Shown: one piece after another, positions 7,933 to 16,929 of the stretch
How the letters are laid out: the number at the start of each line of letters is the position of its first letter
Position numbering within the stretch: the first letter of the stretch is position 1
Origin: Lysinibacillus piscis
Lineage (GTDB): Bacteria > Bacillota > Bacilli > Bacillales_A > Planococcaceae
NCBI RefSeq assembly: GCF_026012395.1
Contig: NZ_BRZA01000003.1
Span: 1 to 64,000 of the forward strand
Direction: 5' to 3'
DNA: 64,000 nucleotides
Program-made: the position numbers and the translations under genes
The notes under the pieces: model-generated
Seen by the model: only the letters and a program-made list of their open reading frames with translations
Databases searched by the model: none
Told to the model about the DNA's origin: nothing

Positions 7933-8193
7933 TCATCCCCCGCTAACGAGACGCTCCACCATATGTTGTGCTTCATATTCCGCATGTAGGCTTTCACTCG
8001 CAATCATGAGATTAATATGAGACATTTCAACATACCCTTTCATCATAGCTTCCCGTATCTGATTTGGTTGCTCCTGCACTAAATTCTTATGCGACAAAGC
8101 ACTCATATATGAATCATTTACTTCTTTTGTCGGTAAAAAAATTACATCTTGAACAACAATAGTAGCTTCTTTTTTACATTTTTTTTCGTACAC
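7933..8193 (-). CDS. ndoAI: EndoAI-like antitoxin with a divergent N-terminal half
   Basis: 86 residues. The C-terminal half ([28 protein letters not shown]) clearly matches the toxin-binding tail of B. subtilis EndoAI. The N-terminal half should be a ribbon-helix-helix DNA-binding domain but is shorter and barely resembles the usual sequence (KISLPENLVAELDG). The start is GTG 8193, with GGAGG 8 bases upstream; an in-frame ATG at 8292 has no such site. It pairs with ndoA in one operon ahead of the sigB module, as in Bacillus. If the N-terminal fold is altered, autoregulation of the operon may differ. Confidence 0.82.
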   Translation of the reverse strand: MYEKKCKKEATIVVQDVIFLPTKEVNDSYMSALSHKNLVQEQPNQIREAMMKGYVEMSHINLMIASESLHAEYEAQHMVERLVSGG

Positions 8194-8348
8194 AGCAAGC
8201 ACCTCCAACAGAGCCATCCACTTTTCGTTACTTTTAATTCTACCATTGAAAGATATTGTTGAAAAGACATGAATTGACAAAATATCTGACATTTTGTATT
8301 TAAAAGTATAATTATTTCGTGGCTGTTGAAAGTGTCTACAAAATACGC

Positions 8349-9491
8349 TTACTCAGCATCAAAACACACATGCTCTCCATATATTCTTGGAACTCTTTGT
8401 GTAATCATACATGGTATTTCATAGTTAATTGTGTCGAGCTTTGTCGCCCACTCTTCCATTGAAATGATTTCTTGCCCTTGTCCACCAATAAGCGTTACTT
8501 TTTCACCTATAGCATATGCTTTTGGCAATGCAATCATACATTGGTCCATACAAATTCTTCCGACAATTGGTACTCTTTGTCCATCAATAAGTACCTCTTG
8601 TCCACTTAATTTTCGTAACATCCCATCAGCATAACCGATTGGTAGTGTCCCTAGCCACATATTTGTAGGCGCGATAAATTCTGCGCCATACCCTACTGCA
8701 TCACCTGTGTGTAATTCTTTCACATGAACAAGTGCACTCTCCAAATAAAAGGCAGGCTTTAGTGGAAAAGGTAAAATATCATTGACATAGGCAGATGGTG
8801 CTAATCCATACATCGAGATACCAAATCTCACTGCATCATATTGTAAATCAGTTTGCTTTACTAAAGCTGCCGCTGTATTTGACGCATGAATCAGTCTAGG
8901 CTTTTTCGGTAATACTGCTAAACAACGTTCAAAAAATTGCACCTGTTGCTCAAAATACTGCACATTCTCTTCATCTGCTGTCGCAAAATGCGTAAAGATA
9001 CCGTCAATTTCCATGCTTTGGGCCATTTCTATACTTTGATACACCGCTAATAAAGCTTCTTCTGTTCGAACACCTAGCCTTCCCATACCACTATCCACCT
9101 TAATATGCAGTCGTAAAGGTATCGTGCTATGTGTCAATAAAGATGTTGCTTGCTGTACCCATTCTGTATCAAAAACCGTCACAGTAATTCGTTGCTCTGC
9201 TGCAAATGGCACAAAGGCTACGGGACATGCCCCTAATAACACAATATCAGGTGTAGCAAAATGTGCTCGAATATGTAATGCTTCTTCTGGTGTTGCCACT
9301 GCCAAAATAGTCGCTCCTGCTTCAAGTGCTGCTTGTGCAACTGCCACATCACCATGACCATAGGCATTCGCTTTTACTACGGCAATCACCTGAACATGGG
9401 GTTGCAGTATTTTCTTTAAATTTTGTATGTTGTTTTGAATAGCTTGTAGATCTATAAATGCTTTTGTTGGTCTAAAATGCTGCTGTGTCAT
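8349..9491 (-). CDS. alr: Alanine racemase
   Basis: 380 residues, a fold III PLP enzyme that interconverts L- and D-alanine for peptidoglycan. The PLP lysine is Lys40 in VVKANAYGHG, and the catalytic tyrosine lies in AVGYGAEF near residue 265. MDQCMI near residue 312 is the usual substrate-site motif. The start at ATG 9491 is 10 bases from GAGGG; the ATG at 9500 abuts that site and is unlikely. It precedes ndoAI on the same strand, as in B. subtilis. The 385-bp gap upstream is filled by a dispersed repeat. Confidence 0.95.
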   Translation of the reverse strand: MTQQHFRPTKAFIDLQAIQNNIQNLKKILQPHVQVIAVVKANAYGHGDVAVAQAALEAGATILAVATPEEALHIRAHFATPDIVLLGACPVAFVPFAAEQRITVTVFDTEWVQQATSLLTHSTIPLRLHIKVDSGMGRLGVRTEEALLAVYQSIEMAQSMEIDGIFTHFATADEENVQYFEQQVQFFERCLAVLPKKPRLIHASNTAAALVKQTDLQYDAVRFGISMYGLAPSAYVNDILPFPLKPAFYLESALVHVKELHTGDAVGYGAEFIAPTNMWLGTLPIGYADGMLRKLSGQEVLIDGQRVPIVGRICMDQCMIALPKAYAIGEKVTLIGGQGQEIISMEEWATKLDTINYEIPCMITQRVPRIYGEHVCFDAE

Positions 9492-9599
9492 TATTAGCAT
9501 ACCCTCTTTAATTTAAATTCAAACATATATAGGAAGAAACTTGTCCATCTACTAAGATGCTGTTCAAAGAAGAACTTCCTACTCCTTCTCTGAACATTA

Positions 9600-9790
9600 A
9601 TCCATTATGCCCCAGCATAAGTGCTTCTGGATTTGTTCAAGCAATTAACGTCACGGCTTGTTAATGTCGCTACGCTTTCGGTACAGAAAATATGAACTGA
9701 CTTACATCATGTAGACCCTCAGAGTCCATAATTTGGAGCTCTTATCTTGGTTCAGTGGGTGTCCAAACGCCCACTGAACTAAGATAAATA
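9600..9790. repeat. Modular intergenic repeat, copy 1
   Basis: This copy has four recognisable parts: a box like ATGCCCCAGCATAAGTGC (about 9607-9624), the core CGCTACGCTTTCGGTACAG (9668-9686), a segment ACATCATGTAGACCCTC (9704-9720) and a long hairpin (9742-9787). The hairpin arms are TTATCTTGGTTCAGTGGG and CCCACTGAACTAAGATAA. Related copies lie at 16760, 24862, 55333 and 63475. It fills the gap between alr and ydcC. The hairpin might terminate the upstream minus-strand gene, but no clear T-run follows. Confidence 0.85.
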
Positions 9791-9876
9791 GTTTCACTAG
9801 CTTTGGCTTATATAGCAAGAAAATATCATTATAATATACTGATTCTTCATCCTATACAAGTATTCACGAAAAATTT

Positions 9877-10926
9877 TTACTTCATACTACTTATCGTCAT
9901 AGAAGTTGCAACTTCCACCATTTCTTCACGGCTTAATTTACTTGAAGCGATAAAGAACGCTACACCGTCTTTTTCCCAGCTAATTGATGTATCTGTGATG
10001 GCTCCAATCGTAAAGCCTAAATCAACTGGATCACCAGAAGTGGATACTGGTAACATCATCATTTCTTTTGTCGCTGCTTGCTGCATCACTGTAAATGGTT
10101 TCTCTCCATTAAACGTTAAAATAACACGTTCAAGACCATCTTCTCGTACGACTTGCTCATCAACCATTTTTGCCCAATTTACTACTGGATAGTGTGTTTG
10201 GAATTCCTTATATTCAACTTCTGAACCTAGTGCTTCCTTGTCATCTTGTGATTCTTCCTTTGTCGGTGTAGCTTGTTCATTTTGTTTACCGTCTGTTTCT
10301 GTCGAATTTTCGACTGCATATTCCTTAGCCGCATGTTGTACACCTAATTTAATATCCTTAAATGTAATACGAATTTGTTCTTCTTTCACGTCATTCATAA
10401 TGACCACAGATTTTGGAAGCAACGTTTTTTTATCTACAGTGACAACCTGATGGGGCATACTATTTTTGTAGCTATTTCTAGTCGCCGCTTCAAATATATA
10501 ATTTGCGTCTTCTTCTTTCATCACTAAATTTTTATCCTCTGTTAAATCCTCTGCTAATGCACCGATTAAATAGGCTTGGCTATTTTTTTTCGGCCAATCA
10601 CTTTGGAATTTATACATTTTATTTAGTGTTGGTGTCACGACAAAAACACCCTCTGTATTCCGCACAATCCGTTGTGATACATCTTTACCGCTTTCCATGA
10701 CCTCTACTCGATAAAATTCTGGCTTCGTATGCCATACAGTCACATCATATTTTCTTGGCTCTCCACCTGCTTTTATTTCCATCGTTGCCTGTAGCTCATA
10801 GCCTTTCGCATCAGCCCATTTACCATTTACCTTTTTCAACACTTTTTCTTGTGAAGCTGTCCCACACGCTGATAAAAGTAAAATTGCACACACTAAAATG
10901 AACCATTTCACGATATTCTTACTCAC
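9877..10926 (-). CDS. ydcC: LolA-like lipoprotein (YdcC family)
   Basis: 349 residues. The N-terminus is a lipoprotein signal peptide with lipobox LLSAC, Cys21 being the predicted lipidated residue. The mature part resembles the LolA/outer-membrane-lipoprotein-sorting fold, although a Gram-positive has no outer membrane; B. subtilis YdcC is a homologue with a sporulation link. Around residues 210-240 there is a charged, low-complexity linker (ENSTETDGKQNEQ), and a DUF4367-like region follows. The start is GTG 10926, preceded by GGGTG. It lies 88 bp downstream of acpS in the same direction. Confidence 0.8.
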   Translation of the reverse strand: MSKNIVKWFILVCAILLLSACGTASQEKVLKKVNGKWADAKGYELQATMEIKAGGEPRKYDVTVWHTKPEFYRVEVMESGKDVSQRIVRNTEGVFVVTPTLNKMYKFQSDWPKKNSQAYLIGALAEDLTEDKNLVMKEEDANYIFEAATRNSYKNSMPHQVVTVDKKTLLPKSVVIMNDVKEEQIRITFKDIKLGVQHAAKEYAVENSTETDGKQNEQATPTKEESQDDKEALGSEVEYKEFQTHYPVVNWAKMVDEQVVREDGLERVILTFNGEKPFTVMQQAATKEMMMLPVSTSGDPVDLGFTIGAITDTSISWEKDGVAFFIASSKLSREEMVEVATSMTISSMK

Positions 10927-11014
10927 ATTTTCACCCTTTCTTCTTTCAAATCCACTACGACAATATATGAACCTTGTTTGCCAGTTATGTCATTGGAAAA
11001 AGGGCTACTCACGA

Positions 11015-11368
11015 CTACATCATGAGAATAACTTGAGCCACTGCATATTGCTTAGAATGTGTAATGCTCACAAAGCCTTTCACAGGTTTACCCTGAAAAT
11101 AGAGCAATGGTTCACCAGCCGCTCCACGTAAAATTTCCACATCATGTAATTGGCATTGCTCACCAAGACCTGTACCTAATGCTTTAGAAAATGCCTCTTT
11201 TGCTGCAAAGCGCCCTGCTAAAAATTCAATTTTCCGTGTAGCAGACAGTTTATCAAATAATGCACGCTCCTTAGTAGATAAAATGCGCTCTTTAAATTTA
11301 TTTGTACGCTGCATCGCTTTTTCAATACGCTCTAATTCAATAATATCGAGACCAATTCCCTTAATCAT
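11015..11368 (-). CDS. acpS: Holo-[acyl-carrier-protein] synthase
   Basis: 117 residues, typical for AcpS. The N-terminal motif GIGLDIIELERI holds the Mg-binding aspartate, and LAGRFAAKEAFSKALGTG is the family signature with the second metal ligand (Glu). VSITHSKQYA is the C-terminal motif. The enzyme transfers 4'-phosphopantetheine from CoA to acyl carrier protein. It is transcribed divergently from the rhomboid gene, 63 bp away. Confidence 0.95.
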   Translation of the reverse strand: MIKGIGLDIIELERIEKAMQRTNKFKERILSTKERALFDKLSATRKIEFLAGRFAAKEAFSKALGTGLGEQCQLHDVEILRGAAGEPLLYFQGKPVKGFVSITHSKQYAVAQVILMM

Positions 11369-11431
11369 GCAAACTACTCCTTTTCTTATCTAGCTAAAAC
11401 CATGTATAATAATTGTAATTGAGGTGGAATC

Positions 11432-12052
11432 ATGTTTAGTCGAACAGAAAACTTTAAGCAATACACAACCTATTATCCTGTTGTTTCAACCTTTATCATC
11501 TTGAATATCATCGTCTATGTGCTAACATTGCTACCTAGCGTGGGATCACTCGTTACACTATATGGTATTCAAGCCAATTCATTGATTGAATCTGGTCAAT
11601 GGTGGCGTGTATTTTCAGCGATGTTTTTACATGCTGGTTTTGTGCATATGTTTTTTAATATGTTTTCATTGTATTTATTTGGACCAGAGCTTGAAAAAAT
11701 CGCAGGTAAAGCACGCTTTATGACGATTTATTTAGTATCTGGCCTTGTAGGCAATGTCGCTACTTATTTATTCTACGATATTAATTATGTAAGCCTTGGC
11801 GCAAGTGGAGCTGTTTTTGGTATATTCGGTGCATTTGGCGCACTTGTTTACTACACTCGTCGCACAATGCCAATGCTTCGTAAACTAATTTTGCCCATTA
11901 TCGTCATTAGTGTCATTATGACATTTTTACAGGCAAACACCAACGTTTATGCACATTTAGGCGGCTTAGTAGCTGGATTTGTCCTTGGTCTTATTTATCT
12001 ACATCCAAAAAGAATTTTAAGTTGGCGCAAACAAAAGATGGCTGGTAAATAA
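11432..12052 (+). CDS. Rhomboid-family intramembrane serine protease
   Basis: 206 residues with about six membrane segments. The catalytic serine is in GASGAVFG (about residue 131) and the catalytic histidine is in the last helix (NVYAHLGGLVAG, about residue 176). The conserved HMFFNMFSLYLFGP loop-helix is at about 72-85. It is homologous to B. subtilis YdcA. GAGGTGG lies 7 bases before ATG. Divergent from acpS; the substrate is unknown. Confidence 0.92.
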   Translation: MFSRTENFKQYTTYYPVVSTFIILNIIVYVLTLLPSVGSLVTLYGIQANSLIESGQWWRVFSAMFLHAGFVHMFFNMFSLYLFGPELEKIAGKARFMTIYLVSGLVGNVATYLFYDINYVSLGASGAVFGIFGAFGALVYYTRRTMPMLRKLILPIIVISVIMTFLQANTNVYAHLGGLVAGFVLGLIYLHPKRILSWRKQKMAGK

Positions 12053-12074
12053 AATAGGCTGTATTCATAACAAT

Positions 12075-12128
12075 CAAAAAAGTAGTGCAAGAGAGTGAAA
12101 ATAACCACGCTCCTGCACTACTTTATTT
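12075..12128. terminator. Bidirectional terminator between rhomboid gene and ydbT
   Basis: AAGTAGTGCA pairs with TGCACTACTT across a 24-base loop that contains a second short pairing (GAG..CTC). A-rich and T-rich flanks on both sides suit termination from both convergent genes. Confidence 0.75.
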
Positions 12129-12133
12129 TTCAA

Positions 12134-13594
12134 TTAATGCTCATACCAAGCTAAAATTGTTTCTACATCATGTTGCTCTATATTGGAGACAGTACCTGTT
12201 GTACCACTTGTCCCTGACATAACCGTTGCATTTACTGACATCACTTGCTTTCTTTTTTGAAAATATGTTTGTGTGCTTTCCATAGATTGAATACGCTTTT
12301 TCTCCATAAAGAAAGTAATACGACTAAACATTCGATACTGTAATGTTAATTGCTTCCCATCTAATGAATAGCCTGCTGTATGATGCTGCCAAGCACCAAA
12401 GGCCATAAATAATGGAATTGCTAATACAGAAAGCAATCCATATGGATATAAAAAGTAGCTACTAGCACCAATAATAGGCAACAGCCAAATAAAATCAATT
12501 CGATAAAAGAAAGGTCTTGCTCGTTTTGGTGAACGTACAAATTGTGGCTGCCAATTCATCGTTGGGAAAAGTTCCTCAAGTACGACCAAACTTTCCTGCT
12601 TTTTCATCAACGGGAATAACATAATTTTTTTATCTTTCCCACTTTCTCCATTACCACCAGCACTTTCAACAGTCACGGCGACAAATCCAAAAAATTGACG
12701 GACAGGATTTTCAATAATTCGAATAGCTTGAATACGATTTAATGGCAGTGTAATGCGCTTTTTCTCTAATAAGCCTTTCGTAATCATCAGTTTTTCGTCT
12801 TCAATACGAACCGTATAATCATAATAATTAATCAATGTAATAATTACTGATACAACCCATGCTACAATCAACACGGCAAATGACAACAACCCTATTACAA
12901 ATGCGCCAATTCGCACAAAATCCGCTAGCTCATTAAAAACAGCTTTATACGGAATGATATCTGAAAACTGTGAAACGACTGCACCGACACCTGATAGCAC
13001 AACACCAATCCCGCCTGAAGTCGTCGCCAATATAAGTAAATCTCGAATCGACATTTTATAAATAGCTGTGGATGGTATTTCTTCTACTTCTACTATTTCC
13101 TCTACAACCTCTTGCGTCTTTGCTTGACGCATTGCAAGCTCTATCGCATTAGCTGCCCCTTTTTCTATGGCTGTCAATTCTACTTCTGGCTTACCGTCCT
13201 TATTCCCTGCTGTTTCCACTTGCACTTTTACTAACCCAAATAAACGGTGAAAAATACCTTCATGATAATTTAAGCTTTGAATACGTTCAAATGGAATATA
13301 ACGTTTCTTTTTCACAAACAAGCCATATTTTACACGTAATTCGCCATCCTCAAACCAATAAACAAATGTACGCCATTTCACAATTCCACTGACAAGCGTA
13401 AGGATGGCTAGACCACCACCAACACCAAATAACATGACTGTTTCCCAAAAATGTTCGCTATGAATATTCAATGAAAAGTTAAAGCCGTTAGTAACGACAA
13501 TAATGGCGATTGGCAAAATCAAGTTTCTTAATGCCTTCACGCTCTCAATAACAGCAGATATGGGATGTAAACGATTGATTTCCTTAGACATCAT
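12134..13594 (-). CDS. ydbT: YdbT-like membrane protein with bacterial PH domains
   Basis: 486 residues. Three copies of the bPH_2 (DUF304) domain alternate with membrane segment pairs: around 60-150 (KKKRYIPFERIQSLNYHEG), 255-340 (EKKRITLPLNRIQAIRI) and 410-480 (MEKKRIQSMESTQTYF). The repeated K-R-I-x6-I-Q motif is obvious. B. subtilis YdbS/YdbT homologues affect resistance to linear antimicrobial peptides such as amylocyclicin. Its start overlaps the end of ydbS by 11 bases, so the two are co-translated. Alternative start ATG 13591 is equally good. Confidence 0.88.
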   Translation of the reverse strand: MMSKEINRLHPISAVIESVKALRNLILPIAIIVVTNGFNFSLNIHSEHFWETVMLFGVGGGLAILTLVSGIVKWRTFVYWFEDGELRVKYGLFVKKKRYIPFERIQSLNYHEGIFHRLFGLVKVQVETAGNKDGKPEVELTAIEKGAANAIELAMRQAKTQEVVEEIVEVEEIPSTAIYKMSIRDLLILATTSGGIGVVLSGVGAVVSQFSDIIPYKAVFNELADFVRIGAFVIGLLSFAVLIVAWVVSVIITLINYYDYTVRIEDEKLMITKGLLEKKRITLPLNRIQAIRIIENPVRQFFGFVAVTVESAGGNGESGKDKKIMLFPLMKKQESLVVLEELFPTMNWQPQFVRSPKRARPFFYRIDFIWLLPIIGASSYFLYPYGLLSVLAIPLFMAFGAWQHHTAGYSLDGKQLTLQYRMFSRITFFMEKKRIQSMESTQTYFQKRKQVMSVNATVMSGTSGTTGTVSNIEQHDVETILAWYEH

Positions 13595-14078
13595 CTTCCG
13601 CCACCCTTGCTAATTCTGAAATACGTGCACGTAAATGGTCAGCCTCATCCATGATAAGCGCTGGAATGGTATGTACCGTTGCGGCTGTTGATATCGATAT
13701 ATTACTTAAATCATACTTTTTCAATATCGGTCCCTGTGTTGTATCAACATGCTGTACACGTACCATTGGAATCAATGTACGTTTAACAACAAATAGCCCA
13801 TGCTGTACTTCAATTTCATGTTCACGTACTTCATAACGCCAACGTTCCCAACGAATTTTTGGAAATAACCAGATCGATAAAATAATACTCAAAACTACGA
13901 CTGCACCTGCGATAAAGTAAATAAAGGATGGCCATTCAAAATAATATGTACCATAACAGGCTGCTCCCCCCACTATACATAAAATCACTGTCTGAATAAC
14001 GCCATATACTCGCCATACAGTCAAACCTTTACTTGAAATTTGATGCTTCGGTTGTGCTCTCAATTCCATTCGCCTCAC
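13584..14078 (-). CDS. ydbS: YdbS-like membrane protein with one bacterial PH domain
   Basis: 164 residues. Two membrane helices (about 25-75) are followed by a single bPH_2 domain (RTLIPMVRVQHVDTTQGPILKKY at about 111-133, here with a variant of the I-Q motif). It is the partner of ydbT, and the pair is always adjacent in Bacillales. The tail overlaps the ydbT start. A possible promoter (TATAAT near 14092-14097 on the minus strand) lies just upstream, with a poorly spaced -35. Confidence 0.86.
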   Translation of the reverse strand: MRRMELRAQPKHQISSKGLTVWRVYGVIQTVILCIVGGAACYGTYYFEWPSFIYFIAGAVVVLSIILSIWLFPKIRWERWRYEVREHEIEVQHGLFVVKRTLIPMVRVQHVDTTQGPILKKYDLSNISISTAATVHTIPALIMDEADHLRARISELARVAEDDV

Positions 14079-14128
14079 TTTCCTCTATCAAATTATACGG
14101 GATATACTGTCATTTTGTTTCAATCAAC

Positions 14129-14167
14129 GAAAAAAACCTTACAGCTATTTTTCGAGCTGTAAGGTTT
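14129..14167 (-). terminator. Terminator of cshA
   Basis: On the minus strand AAACCTTACAGCT pairs with AGCTGTAAGGTTT around an 8-base loop and is followed by TTTTT. This is a 13-bp perfect stem. Confidence 0.9.
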
Positions 14168-14177
14168 CATAAATAGA

Positions 14178-15704
14178 TTAGTCTTCACGACGACGAGGAG
14201 CACGAGAACGGCCTTGACCGTTACCACCTTCACGACGTGTACCTTCGCGGCGACCGCCATCACGACGGTTACTACCGCCACGACGTTCACCACCTCGGCT
14301 ACTGTCACGACGGCCGCCAAAGTTGCGGTTACCGCCACGACCACGATCTCCACCACGACCATTGCTAGAACGTTCACGACGCATTGGTAATGGGCGTTCT
14401 TCTGTAATTGTTACTGGTGTATCATCTGGCTCTTTTGTTAATGAACGAAGTGCTGCCGCTACAACGTCTAGAGCTTCATGATTTTCAAGTACTTCTGCCG
14501 CTAATGTACGGTAGTCACCTAAATTATTATTAGCAATAAGCCCTTCAAGTGTTTCAATCGCTAAACGCTGTTGACCAACTAATGCCTCATCAGATGTTGG
14601 TGGGCGAAGTGGTGTCATACGCTTTTTCGTTGTTTCTTCTACAATACGTAAGTAGCCCATTTCACGTGGTGTAACAAACGTTACGGCCAGACCTGATTTA
14701 CCTGCACGGCCTGTACGACCGATACGGTGAACATATGACTCTGGATCTTGTGGAATATCGAAGTTATAAACATGTGTTACACCTGAAATATCAAGACCAC
14801 GTGCTGCTACATCCGTTGCCACAAGGATATCAATTTTATTTTCTTTAAATTGACGTAATACTGAAATACGTTTTGCTTGGCTTAAATCACCATGAATACC
14901 TTCCGCAAGATAGCCACGGATAGACAATGCTTGTGCTAACTCATCAACACGACGCTTTGTACGACCAAAAATAATAGCAAGCTCTGGTTGGTGAACATTG
15001 ATTAAACGTGATAAAACATCGAATTTTTCACGTTCAGCCGCTTTTACGAAATATTGGTCGATATTATCAACTGTTAATTCTTTTGCTTTAATTTTTACGA
15101 TTTCTGGGTCTCTCATAAATGTTTCAGCAATTTTACGAATAGCTGGTGGCATTGTTGCTGAGAACAACAATGTTTGACGTTCAGAAGGAACATTTTCTAA
15201 AATCGCATTAATATCATCAATAAAGCCCATGTTTAACATTTCGTCTGCTTCATCCAAAACCAATGTTTGAACATCTTCTAGCTTTAATGTACGGCGGTTA
15301 ATATGGTCAATAATACGTCCTGGCGTACCAACAATAATTTGTGGCTTGTTTTTCAATGCACGAATTTGACGACCAATTTCTTGTCCACCATATACTGATA
15401 ATAATTTTACACGTTTGTCATAACCGATTTTATAAAGCTCTTCCGATACTTGAATCGCTAATTCACGTGTTGGGGCAATAACTAATGCTTGAATGTTAGG
15501 GTTTTTTGGATCGATTTTTTCGATTAGTGGAATACCAAATGCAGCAGTTTTACCAGTACCTGTTTGTGCTTGACCTAATACATCACGGCCTTCAATTGCA
15601 AAACGAATAGTACCTTCTTGGATTGGTGTTGCTTCTTCAAATCCCATACGCTTTACAGAGCGTAATGTAGATTCGCTAATATTTAATTCTGAAAAATTTG
15701 TCAA
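14178..15704 (-). CDS. cshA: DEAD-box RNA helicase CshA
   Basis: 508 residues. Helicase motifs in order: the Q motif (GFEEATPIQ), I (AQTGTGKT), Ia (PTRELA), Ib (TPGRI), II (DEAD), III (SAT), IV (IIFGRTK), V ([10 protein letters not shown]) and VI ([10 protein letters not shown]). Residues from about 440 on form a basic Arg/Gly-rich tail (repeats of RGG, GGRR) typical of CshA and used for RNA binding. CshA is a component of the RNA degradosome-like network and helps in cold adaptation and ribosome assembly. The start is TTG 15704 (GGAG 10 bases upstream); the ATG-less earlier TTG at 15713 sits on the ribosome binding site. A 200-nt structured leader precedes it. Confidence 0.95.
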   Translation of the reverse strand: MTNFSELNISESTLRSVKRMGFEEATPIQEGTIRFAIEGRDVLGQAQTGTGKTAAFGIPLIEKIDPKNPNIQALVIAPTRELAIQVSEELYKIGYDKRVKLLSVYGGQEIGRQIRALKNKPQIIVGTPGRIIDHINRRTLKLEDVQTLVLDEADEMLNMGFIDDINAILENVPSERQTLLFSATMPPAIRKIAETFMRDPEIVKIKAKELTVDNIDQYFVKAAEREKFDVLSRLINVHQPELAIIFGRTKRRVDELAQALSIRGYLAEGIHGDLSQAKRISVLRQFKENKIDILVATDVAARGLDISGVTHVYNFDIPQDPESYVHRIGRTGRAGKSGLAVTFVTPREMGYLRIVEETTKKRMTPLRPPTSDEALVGQQRLAIETLEGLIANNNLGDYRTLAAEVLENHEALDVVAAALRSLTKEPDDTPVTITEERPLPMRRERSSNGRGGDRGRGGNRNFGGRRDSSRGGERRGGSNRRDGGRREGTRREGGNGQGRSRAPRRRED

Positions 15705-15915
15705 ACTTCTCAATCTCCTTTTTCCTTTTAAGTTGACAAATGGTTACATTTTCAGATGAAGTAGTCGGCAAATGCGAGCCTCTATTACGGAACGTTTCCG
15801 TTACTTAAAAATTTCCTCTATACGATGTTTGTATAGAGCTCTCTTATATGAAAAGGAAAGCCCGGTCTTTACCGAGCGGTTCAATTCTGTCATCATTAGA
15901 ATAAAACCGTTATAT
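15705..15915 (-). promoter_or_regulatory. Long structured 5' leader of cshA
   Basis: About 210 bases separate the esterase terminator from the cshA start, without an open frame. On the minus strand there are two clear hairpins: CTCTATAC with GTATAGAG (about 15834-15811) and CCGCTCGGT with ACCGGGC (about 15880-15856, imperfect). Long leaders are usual for cold-inducible or autoregulated helicase mRNAs; that this one regulates cshA is inference. Confidence 0.55.
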
Positions 15916-15917
15916 TC

Positions 15918-15951
15918 AAAAAAAAGCACTCTTCAACCAAACATGAAGAGT
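15918..15951 (-). terminator. Terminator of the esterase gene
   Basis: On the minus strand CTCTTCA pairs with TGAAGAG around an 8-base loop and is followed, after GTGC, by eight T. Confidence 0.8.
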
Positions 15952-16044
15952 CTTCGCACAAAATGTATCCATTGCTTATACTAGACTAACACATGATGCA
16001 GACGTATGCAACGATAATACACGAGTCGTAATTATCTGACTATT

Positions 16045-16737
16045 TTAGGGTGTTTGTAAAAAGTGAAAAACCTGCGGAAACCACTTTTCACAGCCTTCAC
16101 TATGACAAATATGATGTTTACCATTATCAGAAAAATACAAGTTTTTATCTGCTGTCGTTAATGTATCATAAAGAAATTGAGCTGTACGATAAGGGACAAT
16201 GCCATCCATTTTACCTTGCACAATAAAAACAGGAATACAAATATCTTTGTAATATGGCTGTACCATTCTAACAAGCTTCATAAATTCAATGGTTGCAGCT
16301 AATGGGACATGATTGAATTTATGGCGATAACGTAAAAATAGCTCATTATTCATTAAATTTCGATGATACGCCTCTGTTGCCAGCATCGTAAAATCCTTCA
16401 CTAATTGCTTCGGGCTAATATATTTTGCAGCCGCACTTAATAATACAAGTTTTTTGACTTTATAACGTTTGGCTAAATAAAGTGCTATAATCCCTCCCAT
16501 CGAAAATCCAATAACCATAATCTCATCTACTTTTTTCGCTAACGCTCGATAAGCTAACTCTGCATCCATCAACCAATGCTTTGCTGTAAAGCCCTCCATA
16601 TGTAACTCATCGCCATGCCCTGACAATGTTGGCTCTTCAATTAACCAATCGGTATGTTCACGTAAATAAGCAGTAAAAGGTTCTACTTCATAAGGACCTC
16701 CTGAAAAACCATGAATACATAATACACCTACAGACAT
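16045..16737 (-). CDS. Alpha/beta hydrolase, carboxylesterase (Est30-like)
   Basis: 230 residues. The oxyanion region LCIHGFSGGPYE is near the N-terminus, the nucleophile Ser is in GFSMGG (about residue 92), the acid is Asp in GKMDGIVP (about 178-185) and the catalytic His is in GKHHICH (about 208). This layout matches the Geobacillus Est30 thermostable carboxylesterase, which hydrolyses short-chain esters. The start is ATG 16737, with AGAGGTG 6 bases upstream; the GTG at 16746 lies in that site. No signal peptide, so cytoplasmic. Confidence 0.9.
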   Translation of the reverse strand: MSVGVLCIHGFSGGPYEVEPFTAYLREHTDWLIEEPTLSGHGDELHMEGFTAKHWLMDAELAYRALAKKVDEIMVIGFSMGGIIALYLAKRYKVKKLVLLSAAAKYISPKQLVKDFTMLATEAYHRNLMNNELFLRYRHKFNHVPLAATIEFMKLVRMVQPYYKDICIPVFIVQGKMDGIVPYRTAQFLYDTLTTADKNLYFSDNGKHHICHSEGCEKWFPQVFHFLQTP

Positions 16738-16759
16738 CTCGCTCACCTCTTTTCTATAA

Positions 16760-16905
16760 AAGATTTACTGCCGCTACGCTTTCGTACAGAAAACATCAAC
16801 TAACCTACATCATATAGCCCCTCAATATCTACGGCAACCGCTGGGGATTTTATCTTGTATTCAATGGGCGTTTGGACACCTACTGAATACAAGATAAAAT
16901 CGGTG
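16760..16905. repeat. Modular intergenic repeat, copy 2
   Basis: It contains the core CGCTACGCTTTCGTACAG (16773-16790), the segment ACATCATATAGCCCCTC (16807-16823) and the hairpin (about 16847-16900). The hairpin arms are ATTTTATCTTGTATTCA and TGAATACAAGATAAAAT around a GGGCGTTTGGACACC-type loop. It lies downstream of murF and upstream of the esterase, and it may serve as the murF terminator. Confidence 0.85.
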
Positions 16906-16929
16906 AGCATCTCCCCACCGATTTTTCCA

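Noticed and set aside
14120-14377. Val/Ala-rich frame of 85 codons inside cshA
   Set aside because: It is another frame of the Arg/Gly-rich tail of the helicase and has no independent ribosome binding site.
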